Shown here one piece after another: positions 25,501-32,922 of a stretch of DNA of 64,000 bases. The stretch lies in contig NZ_LZSQ01000124.1 in the NCBI RefSeq assembly GCF_001665535.1, forward strand, positions 1 to 64,000, written 5' to 3'. The notes below the pieces were generated by a model. That model had not been told where the DNA came from. It saw only the letters and a list, made by a program, of their open reading frames with translations, and searched no databases. A program made the translations under genes and the position numbers. The DNA comes from Mycobacterium sp. 852002-51961_SCH5331710. Its GTDB lineage: Bacteria; Actinomycetota; Actinomycetes; Mycobacteriales; Mycobacteriaceae. How positions within the stretch are numbered: the first letter of the stretch is position 1; every line of letters starts with the position of its first letter.

Positions 25501-25822
25501 GGCGACCATCGTGAGCCCCCGCGCGGTGATCGAGGCGCGGGTTCTGGTCACCGACAGGATGACTCCGCTGAGGGTGGCCGACCGCATGGTGCACCACGTG
25601 GGCCTGCCGTACCACTGGGGACCCAACGGGTTGAGCACCGGCGACGCGGCCAACGAGTTGTCATCGGTTGTGCTGGACCCGAATTCGCACATCCAGGAGG
25701 TCAAGGCGTTCACCGTCGACATTCGGGCGGGGCGGCGGCCGCGCGGCGCCGCGGCCAACGCCATGGTGGCCGAGTATCAGCAGCGGGCGGGGATAGGCGA
25801 CAAGACCGGCACGGAGGTATGA
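22571..25822 (+). CDS. fdhA: Formate dehydrogenase, molybdopterin and Fe-S catalytic subunit
   Basis: 1083 aa. [4Fe-4S] ligands are C51, C54, C58 and C86 (CPYCGVGC ... GRLCPKG). The active-site pair C189-H190 occurs in ENQARVCHSST, so the metal ligand is Cys rather than selenocysteine. A C-terminal molydopterin-dinucleotide domain ends the chain. The enzyme oxidises formate to CO2. The N-terminus (MGVRQWITDWPVY) has no twin-arginine signal, unlike exported FdnG-type enzymes, suggesting that it faces the cytoplasm. ATG 22571 follows GAAGGGG. It is coupled to fdhB and nrfD. No fdhD or molybdenum cofactor genes are present in the window. Confidence 0.88.
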   Translation: MGVRQWITDWPVYRQLTGSDPLGKAAAVQSVHSRSLQPRTSTADKVVTSVCPYCGVGCSQKVYVKDDKVVQIEGNPDSPVSRGRLCPKGAASLQLTTGSARMHQVLYRPPRGTDWQPISLEQAMHMVADRVIETRANTWQQDVEGKLAARTMGIASLGGATLDNEENYLIKKLFTAMGVVQIENQARVCHSSTVVGLGTSFGRGGATTFMQDLQHADCIVIQGSNFAECHPVGFQWVMEGKARGAVVIHVDPRFTRTSALADLHVPIRAGTDVAFLGGIVNHVLSEEKYFREFVLNYTNAAMIVDDEFEDAEDLDGLFSGFEPEARDYKTAEWQYEGMEVASASGKRGRGSGEALKEDDVRAAGRGEQHGMGGAAMEGKLDRDETLQHPRSVFQILKRHYARYTPEMVHRICGIPPETFAEVCRHLTDNSGPDRTSEFVYAVGWTQHSIGSQFIRAACVLQLLLGNMGRPGGGIQALRGHASIQGSSDIPTLSNLLPGYIPMPYAMPEQSRVGFVESHAARIGFWANMDDYLVSLLKAWWGDAATADNDYCFDYLPRLTGSHSTYDTVFEQLEGRCKGYFLLGENPAVGSANAKLQRVGMANLDWLVVRDFSLIESATWWKDGPEVQTGEIRPEENDTEVFFFPAAAHTEKSGSFTNTNRLLQWHDQAVEPGGDARSDLWFMYHLGRIIREKLSHSTDPKDRPILDLTWEYPTLGRTAEPDADAVLAEINGYDGQGKPLSSYTELRNDGSTTCGCWIYCGVRKDGVNQAARRKPQTEQDWVALEWAWAWPDNRRILYNRCSARPDGSPWSERKKLVWWDAEQERWTGLDVPDFQATKSPDYRPGDDAAGVDALSGIDPFIMQADGKGWLYVPSGLADGPLPTHYEPQDSPVRNALYGQQRNPARMVFSEPHNRYAPEPGDAGSRVYPYVATTYRLTEQFTAGGMSRWTPYLSELQPEMFCEVSPELAEERGLTNGEWATIVSPRAVIEARVLVTDRMTPLRVADRMVHHVGLPYHWGPNGLSTGDAANELSSVVLDPNSHIQEVKAFTVDIRAGRRPRGAAANAMVAEYQQRAGIGDKTGTEV

Positions 25823-25824
25823 GG

Positions 25825-26730
25825 ATGGACATCGAATTTGGTTTGGGAGCCGACGACCCCCCGCACGGCGGCGGCTACCCCGACCGACAACCGCGGATGG
25901 GGTTCTTCACCGACACCACGGTCTGCATCGGGTGCAAGGCGTGCGAGGTGGCCTGTAAGGAATGGAACCACGTCCCCGACGACGGGTTGAACTTCACCGG
26001 GATGTCCTACGACAACACCGGTGGACTCGGCGCCGACACCTGGCGCCACGTCGCCTTCGTCGAACAGCGCAAACCCCTTGCGGCGCAGGCGGGTACCGCA
26101 GAGGTGGTGGACATCGGCATGCCGTCGACCGCCAAGCCCGGCGACGGCGACGGCCAGCGCAGAGAGTTCCGCTGGTTGATGTCGTCGGACGTGTGCAAAC
26201 ACTGCACCCACGCGGCTTGCCTGGATGTGTGCCCGACCGGCGCACTGTTTCGAACCGAGTTCGGCACCGTCGTGGTGCAGGAGGGCATCTGCAACGGCTG
26301 CGGATACTGCGTTCCCGCCTGCCCGTACGGGGTGATCGACCAGCGCAAGGACGACGGTCGGGTGTGGAAGTGCACGCTGTGCTACGACCGTCTCGGCGAC
26401 GGTTTGGAGCCGGCGTGCGCCAAGGCCTGCCCGACCGACTCGATCCAATTCGGGGAACTGTCGCAGTTGCGCGACCGCGCCGAGCAGCGCGTCGAACAAC
26501 TCCATGACGCGGGCATCACCGATGCCCGCCTGTACGGCGACGATCCCGATGACGGTGTCGGCGGCGCCGGCGCGTTCTTTCTGCTGCTGGACAAACCGGA
26601 GGTGTACGGCCTGCCGCCGGATCCGGTGGTGACCACCAGGGATCTGCCGCAGATGTGGCGCAATGTCGGCGTCGCCGCGGCCGGGATGCTGGCCGGGATG
26701 GCCGCCGTGTTCCTGGGGGGACGGCGATGA
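25825..26730 (+). CDS. fdhB: Formate dehydrogenase iron-sulphur (electron transfer) subunit
   Basis: 301 aa with four ferredoxin-type motifs for four [4Fe-4S] clusters: CIGCKACEVACKEW near residues 32-45, CKHCTHAACLDVCP, CNGCGYCVPACP and CTLCYDRL...CAKACP. A C-terminal hydrophobic helix (NVGVAAAGMLAGMAAVFLGG) anchors it to the membrane. ATG 25825 has GGAGG 7 bases upstream; ATG 25819, which overlaps the fdhA stop, has GGAGG too close and is less likely. It passes electrons from FdhA to the NrfD-type subunit. Confidence 0.88.
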   Translation: MDIEFGLGADDPPHGGGYPDRQPRMGFFTDTTVCIGCKACEVACKEWNHVPDDGLNFTGMSYDNTGGLGADTWRHVAFVEQRKPLAAQAGTAEVVDIGMPSTAKPGDGDGQRREFRWLMSSDVCKHCTHAACLDVCPTGALFRTEFGTVVVQEGICNGCGYCVPACPYGVIDQRKDDGRVWKCTLCYDRLGDGLEPACAKACPTDSIQFGELSQLRDRAEQRVEQLHDAGITDARLYGDDPDDGVGGAGAFFLLLDKPEVYGLPPDPVVTTRDLPQMWRNVGVAAAGMLAGMAAVFLGGRR

Positions 26731-27758
26731 CCGAGCGCGACCGCATGACCGGAATCCCGAAAGATCCTCTCGCCCCGCCGGGTCGGACCGCTCTCACCGG
26801 CGACATACACCGCCTGCCGCAACGCAAGCGGGGCCGGGGACACGGTGAGAGGAAGATGGTGCCCGACGCTGCGTTCGAGTCCTACTACGGCAAGCCGATT
26901 CTGAACAAGCCGACATGGGACTCCCGGGACATCGCGGGCTATTTGTTTCTCGGCGGATTGGCAGGCGGCTCATCGGTACTGGCTGCGGGCGCCGAGCTGA
27001 CGGGCCGTCGCCGACTGGCGCGCTCGACGAAAGTCGGGGGACTGGCGGCGATCCTGGGCTCCCTGGCGGCGTTGATCCACGACCTCGGCCGACCGGCACG
27101 GTTCGCCAACATGCTTCGGGTCTTCAAGCCGAGCTCGCCGATGAGCGTGGGCTCATGGATCCTCGCGGCGTACGGTCCGCAGGCCGGGGTCGCCGCGCTC
27201 ACGGACGTGACCGGCCGATTCCCGCGGCTCGGACGGGCCACCACGATCGGAGCGAGCCTGGTGGGTCCCGCCGTTGCGTCCTACACCGCCGCGTTGATCT
27301 CCGACACCGCCGTGCCGACATGGCACGACGGCCACCGCCAGATGCCGTTCGTCTTCGTGGGCTCGGCAGCCGCCGCCGCCGGGGGGCTGGGCGTGCTGAC
27401 CGCCCCGACCGCCGAGGCGGGGCCCGCCCGGCGGGCGTTGCTCCTCGGCGCCACCACCGAGTTGGCGGCGACAGAGCTGATGAGCCGACGCATGGGCTTG
27501 TCGGCCGAACCGCTGCACCATGGCCGAGCGGGCCGGCTGATGAACGCCGCCAAGGGATTGACCGCGGCCGGTGCGGTGCTCGGGGGACTGCTCGGCCATC
27601 GATACGGCGCGGCGGCGGTGGCCGGAGGGGCCGCGGCGTTGGCCGGCTCGGCATGCACCCGATTCGGAATCTTTTATGCCGGCGTCGCATCTGCCGAGGA
27701 CCCGAAGTACACCGTCATCCCGCAGCGCGAGCGTGCCGACCGGCAGCGGGTGTACTGA
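26727..27758 (+). CDS. NrfD/PsrC-type membrane quinone-reducing subunit
   Basis: 343 aa. After a polar N-terminus, the NrfD signature ESYYGKPILNKPTWDSRDIAGYLFLGGLAGGSS (given here in parts: YYGKP, PTW, LFLGGLAGGSS) leads into about eight hydrophobic helices. NrfD proteins bind menaquinol without haem. ATG 26727 overlaps the fdhB stop (ATGA). With FdhA and FdhB it completes a formate:quinone oxidoreductase. It ends 3 bp from the stop of the convergent qcrB. Confidence 0.85.
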   Translation: MTERDRMTGIPKDPLAPPGRTALTGDIHRLPQRKRGRGHGERKMVPDAAFESYYGKPILNKPTWDSRDIAGYLFLGGLAGGSSVLAAGAELTGRRRLARSTKVGGLAAILGSLAALIHDLGRPARFANMLRVFKPSSPMSVGSWILAAYGPQAGVAALTDVTGRFPRLGRATTIGASLVGPAVASYTAALISDTAVPTWHDGHRQMPFVFVGSAAAAAGGLGVLTAPTAEAGPARRALLLGATTELAATELMSRRMGLSAEPLHHGRAGRLMNAAKGLTAAGAVLGGLLGHRYGAAAVAGGAAALAGSACTRFGIFYAGVASAEDPKYTVIPQRERADRQRVY

Positions 27759-27761
27759 GGA

Positions 27762-29447
27762 TCAGCGCCGACTGCGGATCACACCGACCGCCGCGGCGAC
27801 GACCACCACCGCCCCCGCCGCCAGCGTGAGCCGGTGGTCGCCGTCGCGAGGTTGCTGCTCCACCACGCGGCCGGCGTTGACCGCCGGGGGCGCCGCGAGC
27901 CGATCCTTGAGCACTGGATAGGCCTCGACCGCGGCGGAGCGGGCCGCGGCGTCGCTCGCGTAGGAGTTGGTGCTGTCCAGGGAAAAACCCTCCTGGGTAT
28001 CGTCGGATTCTGAGTAACGCCAACGCCATTGCGAATCCGCCGATTGTTCGACCTCGATTCGCCCCCGCGGTGCAGAGGCGCCGGCGCCCTTCGACGGACG
28101 ACGTTGTCGGAACGCGGCCTTCACGTCGCCTGTGGTCAGGTCGGTGAACCCACCCTGCACCCCGCCCAGTGCCCGGGCCAACACGTAGGCGACCGCAGCC
28201 GCCAGCAGTGGCAACACCAGAACCGCGATCCGCAGGAACCACAGCACCGCCGCGATCGAGATACCGAGCCAGTCGGCGAACACGTCGTCGCCGGCCGCGA
28301 CGACAAGGAGGAAGAAGAACGTCAGAGCGTAAACGCCGACCGCGATTCGAACGGGGTGATCGCGCGGCCGATCGAGTAACTGGTGGCTGAGATCGTCTTT
28401 GGTCGCCCAGCGCTCCAGGAAAGGCCATGCGTACAACAACACGAACGTGACGCCGCCGAGCACCACCGTCGGCCAAAAGACCGTCGGGATGAGGTGACCG
28501 AAGAGGTGAAGATCCAGGCGGGGGAACAAGCGCAGCGAGCCGTCACCCCAGGCCACATACCAGTCCGGCTCGGCGGGGATCGTCGCCTGCGCCGGTTTGA
28601 ACGGACCATAGATCCAGATCGGGTTGATCTGGGCCAGGCCGCCCAGGCCGAACATCACGGTCAGCGTCGCGCAGAACAGCCCGAGGGTACGCACGGTGTA
28701 ACTCGGCCAGAGCCGGGAGCCCACCACGTTGTGCTCGGTGCGGCCCCGCCCGGGAAACTGACTGTGCTTCTGGCGCACCAGGATCAGCAGATGTGTGGCG
28801 ATCAGAACAGCCAGTAGCGCGGGCACGATGAACACGTGTGCAGTGAACATGCGGGGAATGGTGTGATCGGCGGGGAACTCGCCGCCGAAGACCAGGAACG
28901 CCATCCATACCCCCACGACGGGGATCGACTGCACCGACGAGTAGATGATGCGCAGGCCGGTGCCCGACAACAGATCATCGGGCATCGAATACCCGGTGAA
29001 TCCGTTCAGCAGTGCGAGCATCAGCATCGTCACACCGACAATCCAGTTGATCTCCCGCGGACGGCGATAGGCGCCCGTGAAGAAGACTCGGCACAGGTGC
29101 ATCACGATGGCTCCGACGAAGATCAGCGCCGCCCAGTGGTGGGTCTGCCGCATCAGCAGACCTGCCCGCACGTCGAAACTCATCTCCAGCGCCGAAGCGA
29201 AGGCCGCCGACGTGCGCACGCCGTTCATCGGTGCGAAGTCGCCGACGTAGGTGGTTTCGGCCCGGCTGGGGTCGAAGAACAGGGCCAGGAAAATGCCGGT
29301 GAGAACCAGTACGACGAAGCTGTAGAGCGCCAACTCGCCGAACATGAAGGTCCAGTGGTCGGGAAACACCTTCTTGAGTGCCTTGCGCAGCGGAGAGGCG
29401 ACGCGCAATCGACTGTCGACGCTGCGGACGATGGCTCGAGTGATCAT
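27762..29447 (-). CDS. qcrB: Cytochrome b subunit of a second bc complex, with an extra C-terminal domain
   Basis: 561 aa. Haem ligand pairs lie in RQTHHWAALIFVGAIVMHLC and FTAHVFIVPALLAVLIATHLL, and the quinol-site loop reads EPDWYVAWG. About eight to nine membrane helices end near residue 430. After that comes a soluble stretch resembling a DUF1508/YegP unit (QWRWRYSESDD, then NSYASDAAARSAAVEAY), then a final helix (AAGAVVVVAAAVGVI). I know of no such extension on housekeeping QcrB. ATG 29447 overlaps the qcrA stop. Last gene of an eight-gene respiratory operon. Confidence 0.88.
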   Translation of the reverse strand: MITRAIVRSVDSRLRVASPLRKALKKVFPDHWTFMFGELALYSFVVLVLTGIFLALFFDPSRAETTYVGDFAPMNGVRTSAAFASALEMSFDVRAGLLMRQTHHWAALIFVGAIVMHLCRVFFTGAYRRPREINWIVGVTMLMLALLNGFTGYSMPDDLLSGTGLRIIYSSVQSIPVVGVWMAFLVFGGEFPADHTIPRMFTAHVFIVPALLAVLIATHLLILVRQKHSQFPGRGRTEHNVVGSRLWPSYTVRTLGLFCATLTVMFGLGGLAQINPIWIYGPFKPAQATIPAEPDWYVAWGDGSLRLFPRLDLHLFGHLIPTVFWPTVVLGGVTFVLLYAWPFLERWATKDDLSHQLLDRPRDHPVRIAVGVYALTFFFLLVVAAGDDVFADWLGISIAAVLWFLRIAVLVLPLLAAAVAYVLARALGGVQGGFTDLTTGDVKAAFRQRRPSKGAGASAPRGRIEVEQSADSQWRWRYSESDDTQEGFSLDSTNSYASDAAARSAAVEAYPVLKDRLAAPPAVNAGRVVEQQPRDGDHRLTLAAGAVVVVAAAVGVIRSRR

Positions 29448-30301
29448 GGTCGACTCCAGTAGCCGGGCCCCGGAGGAGAAGTGAAATCTCCGGTGGCATA
29501 GAGGAATCCCGCTTCATCGACGGCGATCGGCAGGCCCGGTAGCGATCGGGCTGCCGGTCCTTGAACCGGCTTACCCGCCGCCAGCAGGTCGAAGATCGAC
29601 TGGTGGCACGGGCACAACATCTGGGCGGTGCTCTGCTCGTAGAGCGATACCGGACAGCCCGCGTGCGTGCACACCAGTGAGTAGGCCACGACACCGTCGA
29701 TCATTCCGCCGGGAGGAGGCACAGTGAACCGCGACGGCGTTATCCGCACCAGGAACGCCGGAACGTCACCGCCTTCCGTGTGCCCCGCTGGAAAAACCTT
29801 GAGCACGGTTTCCTCGGTGACGTCGCTGAGCCGGACCGGCCGGTTGTCCGCATCGACGAGACGCGGGTTGTCAAGCCGCCAAGCGGTCTGTGAGAGCTGG
29901 CGAAGTGGGTGCTCGCCGCGCGGCTGAAGCAGGGAACGAAGCGGGAACAGCAAGGCTGCGCCCACCGCGGTGACCGCCAGCATCAGCATGGCGAGCAGAC
30001 CGCGGCGGTGTGGGTGGGCGATGGTCGCGAGTTCTGTTGCGGCCGCGATGGTCTCGCTTTCCGGTGAGGCGAATCCCTCATGCTCTTCGACATAACCGCC
30101 CTGACGGGTCAACCGGCGCGCCCACACGGTCAGGCCGACGCTGAGCCCACCGAACGCGATGACCAGCGCCGCGCCCATGACTTGGGTGGACCAGGCGAGC
30201 GCGTAAGCCGTCGCGAAGAGCGCGGCCCCGGCGATGGCTACGCCGAAGGAGGCGACGATCGCGATCTGGGGGCGGTCGGCGTCTTCTCGCGTTCGCGTCA
30301 T
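29444..30301 (-). CDS. qcrA: Rieske iron-sulphur subunit of a second bc complex
   Basis: 285 aa. Three N-terminal membrane helices (IAIVASFGVAIAGAALFAT, AALVIAFGGLSVGLTVWA, LAMLMLAVTAVGAALLF), as in mycobacterial QcrA, precede the Rieske domain with CTHAGC and CPCHQS supplying the [2Fe-2S] ligands. It transfers electrons from quinol to the c haems of QcrC. ATG 30301 overlaps the qcrC stop. Shorter than the canonical mycobacterial QcrA as I recall it. Confidence 0.9.
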   Translation of the reverse strand: MTRTREDADRPQIAIVASFGVAIAGAALFATAYALAWSTQVMGAALVIAFGGLSVGLTVWARRLTRQGGYVEEHEGFASPESETIAAATELATIAHPHRRGLLAMLMLAVTAVGAALLFPLRSLLQPRGEHPLRQLSQTAWRLDNPRLVDADNRPVRLSDVTEETVLKVFPAGHTEGGDVPAFLVRITPSRFTVPPPGGMIDGVVAYSLVCTHAGCPVSLYEQSTAQMLCPCHQSIFDLLAAGKPVQGPAARSLPGLPIAVDEAGFLYATGDFTSPPGPGYWSRP

Positions 30302-31053
30302 TTGGTCCTGCTCCCCAACCTTCGCGACACCAGCAGCAACAGCGGTAGGCCGACCAGCATCGCTAGCAGGCCTTCGGTGAGTGGGCCGATGCGACCGAGG
30401 CTGAGCCCGCCCCTGTCCAGATCGCCGTGTGCGCCCTCGAGCGTGCCGACATACGCGGCGATGTCGTCGACGTCGTCGTTGCTCAGCACGCTCGGAGGGA
30501 ACCTTGGCATGACCCCGGGCCCGACCCGGATGGCCTCGCCGACCTGCGTCGGTGTCGCCGTGCGCAGATCGGGTGCACTTCGACCACCGGTGAGCGCGCC
30601 GCCGGTGCCGCCCAGCGAGTGGCAGGCCGCGCAGCTCTGCGCATACAACTCGCGGCCACGTTGGACGTCGGCCGGCCGAACGTCGGGAATTCGGGGGCCA
30701 CCCGGATGAAGGCGGGCCAAATAACTTACGACAGCATCGATTTCCGCTGGGCTCAGCTTCGCCTCCTGGTGCTTTGCTTGATATTGCTCTTCGGGGCCGA
30801 GCGGCATACGTCCCGTGCTCAGTTGGAAGTCGACCGCTGCGCTGCCGACGTCGGCCAGGGAGGGTCCGCGGTCGGTGCCCTCGGCGTTGGGACCATGACA
30901 TCCCGCGCACGTCTGGGAGTAGATGCTCTTACCCGGATCCGCAGTCCCCGGCGGGACCTGAGGTTTCGGCATCGGTGGTGGCTGATATGCGGAGCAGGCC
31001 GCGGTCACCGCGGCGGCGGCCAGGCCAGGCGTGATCCGCGCCCACGCTTTCAC
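30298..31053 (-). CDS. qcrC: Dihaem cytochrome c subunit of a second bc complex
   Basis: 251 aa. The N-terminal signal ends in a lipobox-like AAVTAAC, so it is probably a lipoprotein. Two CXXCH haem sites follow (CAGCH, CAACH), and a C-terminal anchor helix (LAMLVGLPLLLLVS) closes it. In actinobacteria such a dihaem subunit replaces soluble cytochrome c and connects the bc complex to the oxidase. GTG 31053 is supported by AGGAGGTG upstream. Adjacent genes overlap by 4 bp on both sides. Confidence 0.9.
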   Translation of the reverse strand: MKAWARITPGLAAAAVTAACSAYQPPPMPKPQVPPGTADPGKSIYSQTCAGCHGPNAEGTDRGPSLADVGSAAVDFQLSTGRMPLGPEEQYQAKHQEAKLSPAEIDAVVSYLARLHPGGPRIPDVRPADVQRGRELYAQSCAACHSLGGTGGALTGGRSAPDLRTATPTQVGEAIRVGPGVMPRFPPSVLSNDDVDDIAAYVGTLEGAHGDLDRGGLSLGRIGPLTEGLLAMLVGLPLLLLVSRRLGSRTK

Positions 31054-31928
31054 GAAGACACCTCCTGTACGGCGACGTGTGGTGACATCTGCAGGTCCTC
31101 GGGGTGGTCCGCGTCCAGCCCGGTCAGCCAGCGTCCGAACGCGCTCAGTGCGATACCGAGGAGCACGACGTCCATCGGTATCCACATCACCAGACCGGCG
31201 AGTTGCTGATCGGCCAGGGCATCGGCGTCGGAGTACACCTCCGACGGGTACAACGGCGCCGGTGCGAACGTGAGCACCGCGCCCAGCGCCGCGGCCGTCA
31301 TGCCCACTGCGAACAGCAGCAGGAAGCCGAGCGGTCCGGCCAGACGGTGCCGGTCTGGACTCAGTACCCCCGCGAACAACAGCCATCCGATCATGACGAA
31401 CGAGAAGTGTTCCAGCACATGCGCACCGGGATTGCGCTCAGCCCAGACGAACAGCGCGGGGAGATGCCAGAGCCACAACACACACGTGAAGAGCAAACAG
31501 CCACCGATGACGCGGTTCGCCGGACGCCGAACCCAGCGCAGGGCGGGATGAGCGCGGGTCCTGTTGAACGAGCGTCGGAGTCGATGCGGCAATGCCAGCG
31601 ACAGTGGAAGCGCAGCACCCCCGGCGCCGAGCAGGGGACCGGCCAATGCCAGCAGCAGCATGTGCTGCGTCATGTGGCCGGCGAACGAGTCGGCGGAGAA
31701 CGCACGTACCGGGGCGCTGTCGGCCAGCGCGATGACGGTCAGGCCGAGACCAAAGGCGATGGCATTGCGGATGCCGACGACGGCACCGATACCCCTTCGC
31801 TGCCAGAGGTTTTGCACTCCGATGCCATACAGGGCGCCTACGAAACACAGCGAGACGATCGCGAGCATCGACCACCACGGGTCGGAAGCCGTGGTGGCGG
31901 CGTGCGCCAGCACCGTCACATCAGGCAT
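31050..31928 (-). CDS. CtaG/caa3-type cytochrome c oxidase assembly membrane protein
   Basis: 292 aa with about seven helices. His-rich helix motifs FAGHMTQHMLLLALAGPLL, LWLWHLP, HVLEHFSFVMIGWLLFAGV and QQLAGLVMWIP are typical of the CtaG (caa3_CtaG, DUF1404) family, which helps build copper-haem oxidases of caa3 type. It has ATG 31928 and overlaps both neighbours. Its presence between the oxidase and bc genes supports a caa3-like enzyme. Confidence 0.82.
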   Translation of the reverse strand: MPDVTVLAHAATTASDPWWSMLAIVSLCFVGALYGIGVQNLWQRRGIGAVVGIRNAIAFGLGLTVIALADSAPVRAFSADSFAGHMTQHMLLLALAGPLLGAGGAALPLSLALPHRLRRSFNRTRAHPALRWVRRPANRVIGGCLLFTCVLWLWHLPALFVWAERNPGAHVLEHFSFVMIGWLLFAGVLSPDRHRLAGPLGFLLLFAVGMTAAALGAVLTFAPAPLYPSEVYSDADALADQQLAGLVMWIPMDVVLLGIALSAFGRWLTGLDADHPEDLQMSPHVAVQEVSS

Positions 31929-32305
31929 GAGGGGAACACCAGCAGCGCGATGCCGTCGAAGACGATGATGGCAAGGAACAACATGTTCGACCACAGCGCG
32001 ACGCCGGCGACGAGGTAGGCGCGGCCCGCCCGATCGGTGCTGTTGTCCAGACGCCTGGTTTCGCGGCGCATCCACCAGGCGGCCAACAGCGCGGCCAGGC
32101 ACACCAGGCCGGGAATTACGGTGGTCAGCGTCACGACGGACTTGAGGGTGTGACCGAGGATGGTGGAATGCCCGCTCAGACAGGATGTTTCGGTGAGTCC
32201 CCAGGACGAGGCCAGGTGCACCGCCCACGCGGCGGCGCCGCCGATGGCGGCGAACCACATCCACAGTGCGCCGATGACGGGCGGCTCGGAGGTCTGCTGT
32301 GCCAT
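31916..32305 (-). CDS. Small membrane protein in the oxidase operon
   Basis: 129 aa, three predicted helices (ALWMWFAAIGGAAAWAVHLA, VVTLTTVIPGLVCLAALLAAWW, GVALWSNMLFLAIIVFDGIALLVF). ATG 32305 overlaps the ctaE stop, and its own end overlaps the ctaG start by 13 bp. It occupies the place where the housekeeping operon would carry an accessory oxidase subunit, but I see no similarity that lets me name it. It could be an extra subunit or an assembly factor. Confidence 0.7.
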   Translation of the reverse strand: MAQQTSEPPVIGALWMWFAAIGGAAAWAVHLASSWGLTETSCLSGHSTILGHTLKSVVTLTTVIPGLVCLAALLAAWWMRRETRRLDNSTDRAGRAYLVAGVALWSNMLFLAIIVFDGIALLVFPSCLM

Positions 32306-32922
32306 CAAAGCCGCCCGGACAGGTAGATGGTGAACAAGATGAATACCCAGACCGCATCGACGAAGTGCCAGTAGATCGCGGTGAGACGCACACGTTCGTG
32401 GCGCCGGAATCCGAAGCTGCCGCGGAGCGATGCCGCCAGCACCCAAGACACCATGAGTAAGCCGATCAGCACGTGCAGTCCGTGGAATCCGGTGATGGTG
32501 TAGAAGAACGACCCGTACACGTTGGTGGTCAGGGTGTACTCCTTGAGCTTGCTCGAGTACTCCATGCCCTGCAGCACCAGAAACGATCCACCCATCAGCA
32601 GCGTGGCCAGCAGGCCGAGGCGCAGTCGCCACCGCTGGCCCTTTCTGATGCCGCGCTCCGCCCACATCACCGGCAGGCTGCTGGGCAACAGCAGCACGGT
32701 CATGATCAGTGGCCGCATGAGTTCCGGCTCCTTGATTTCGCCGGGAGGCCAGGACGGTAGCTGGAACCGCACGTAGAAGTAGCTGCTGAGCAACACGGCG
32801 AAGACCGTGGCCTCCGTCGTGACGAACATGACCATGCCCCACCAGCCCACGGTTCGCCCGGCGGGGGCCTCGGCCAGAAACGTTCTCGGGGCGGCGATCT
32901 CGACCCGGTCGTCGACGGTCAT
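32305..32922 (-). CDS. ctaE: Cytochrome c oxidase subunit III (second copy)
   Basis: 205 aa. Five-helix, short-form subunit III: GMVMFVTTEATVFAVLLSSYFYVR, MTVLLLPSSLPVMWAERG, LLATLLMGGSFLVLQGMEY, ITGFHGLHVLIGLLMVSWVL (with the conserved GFHGLHV) and YWHFVDAVWVFIL (WHFVD signature). ATG 32922 overlaps the ctaD stop. It stabilises subunit I and its proton uptake. Confidence 0.9.
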   Translation of the reverse strand: MTVDDRVEIAAPRTFLAEAPAGRTVGWWGMVMFVTTEATVFAVLLSSYFYVRFQLPSWPPGEIKEPELMRPLIMTVLLLPSSLPVMWAERGIRKGQRWRLRLGLLATLLMGGSFLVLQGMEYSSKLKEYTLTTNVYGSFFYTITGFHGLHVLIGLLMVSWVLAASLRGSFGFRRHERVRLTAIYWHFVDAVWVFILFTIYLSGRL

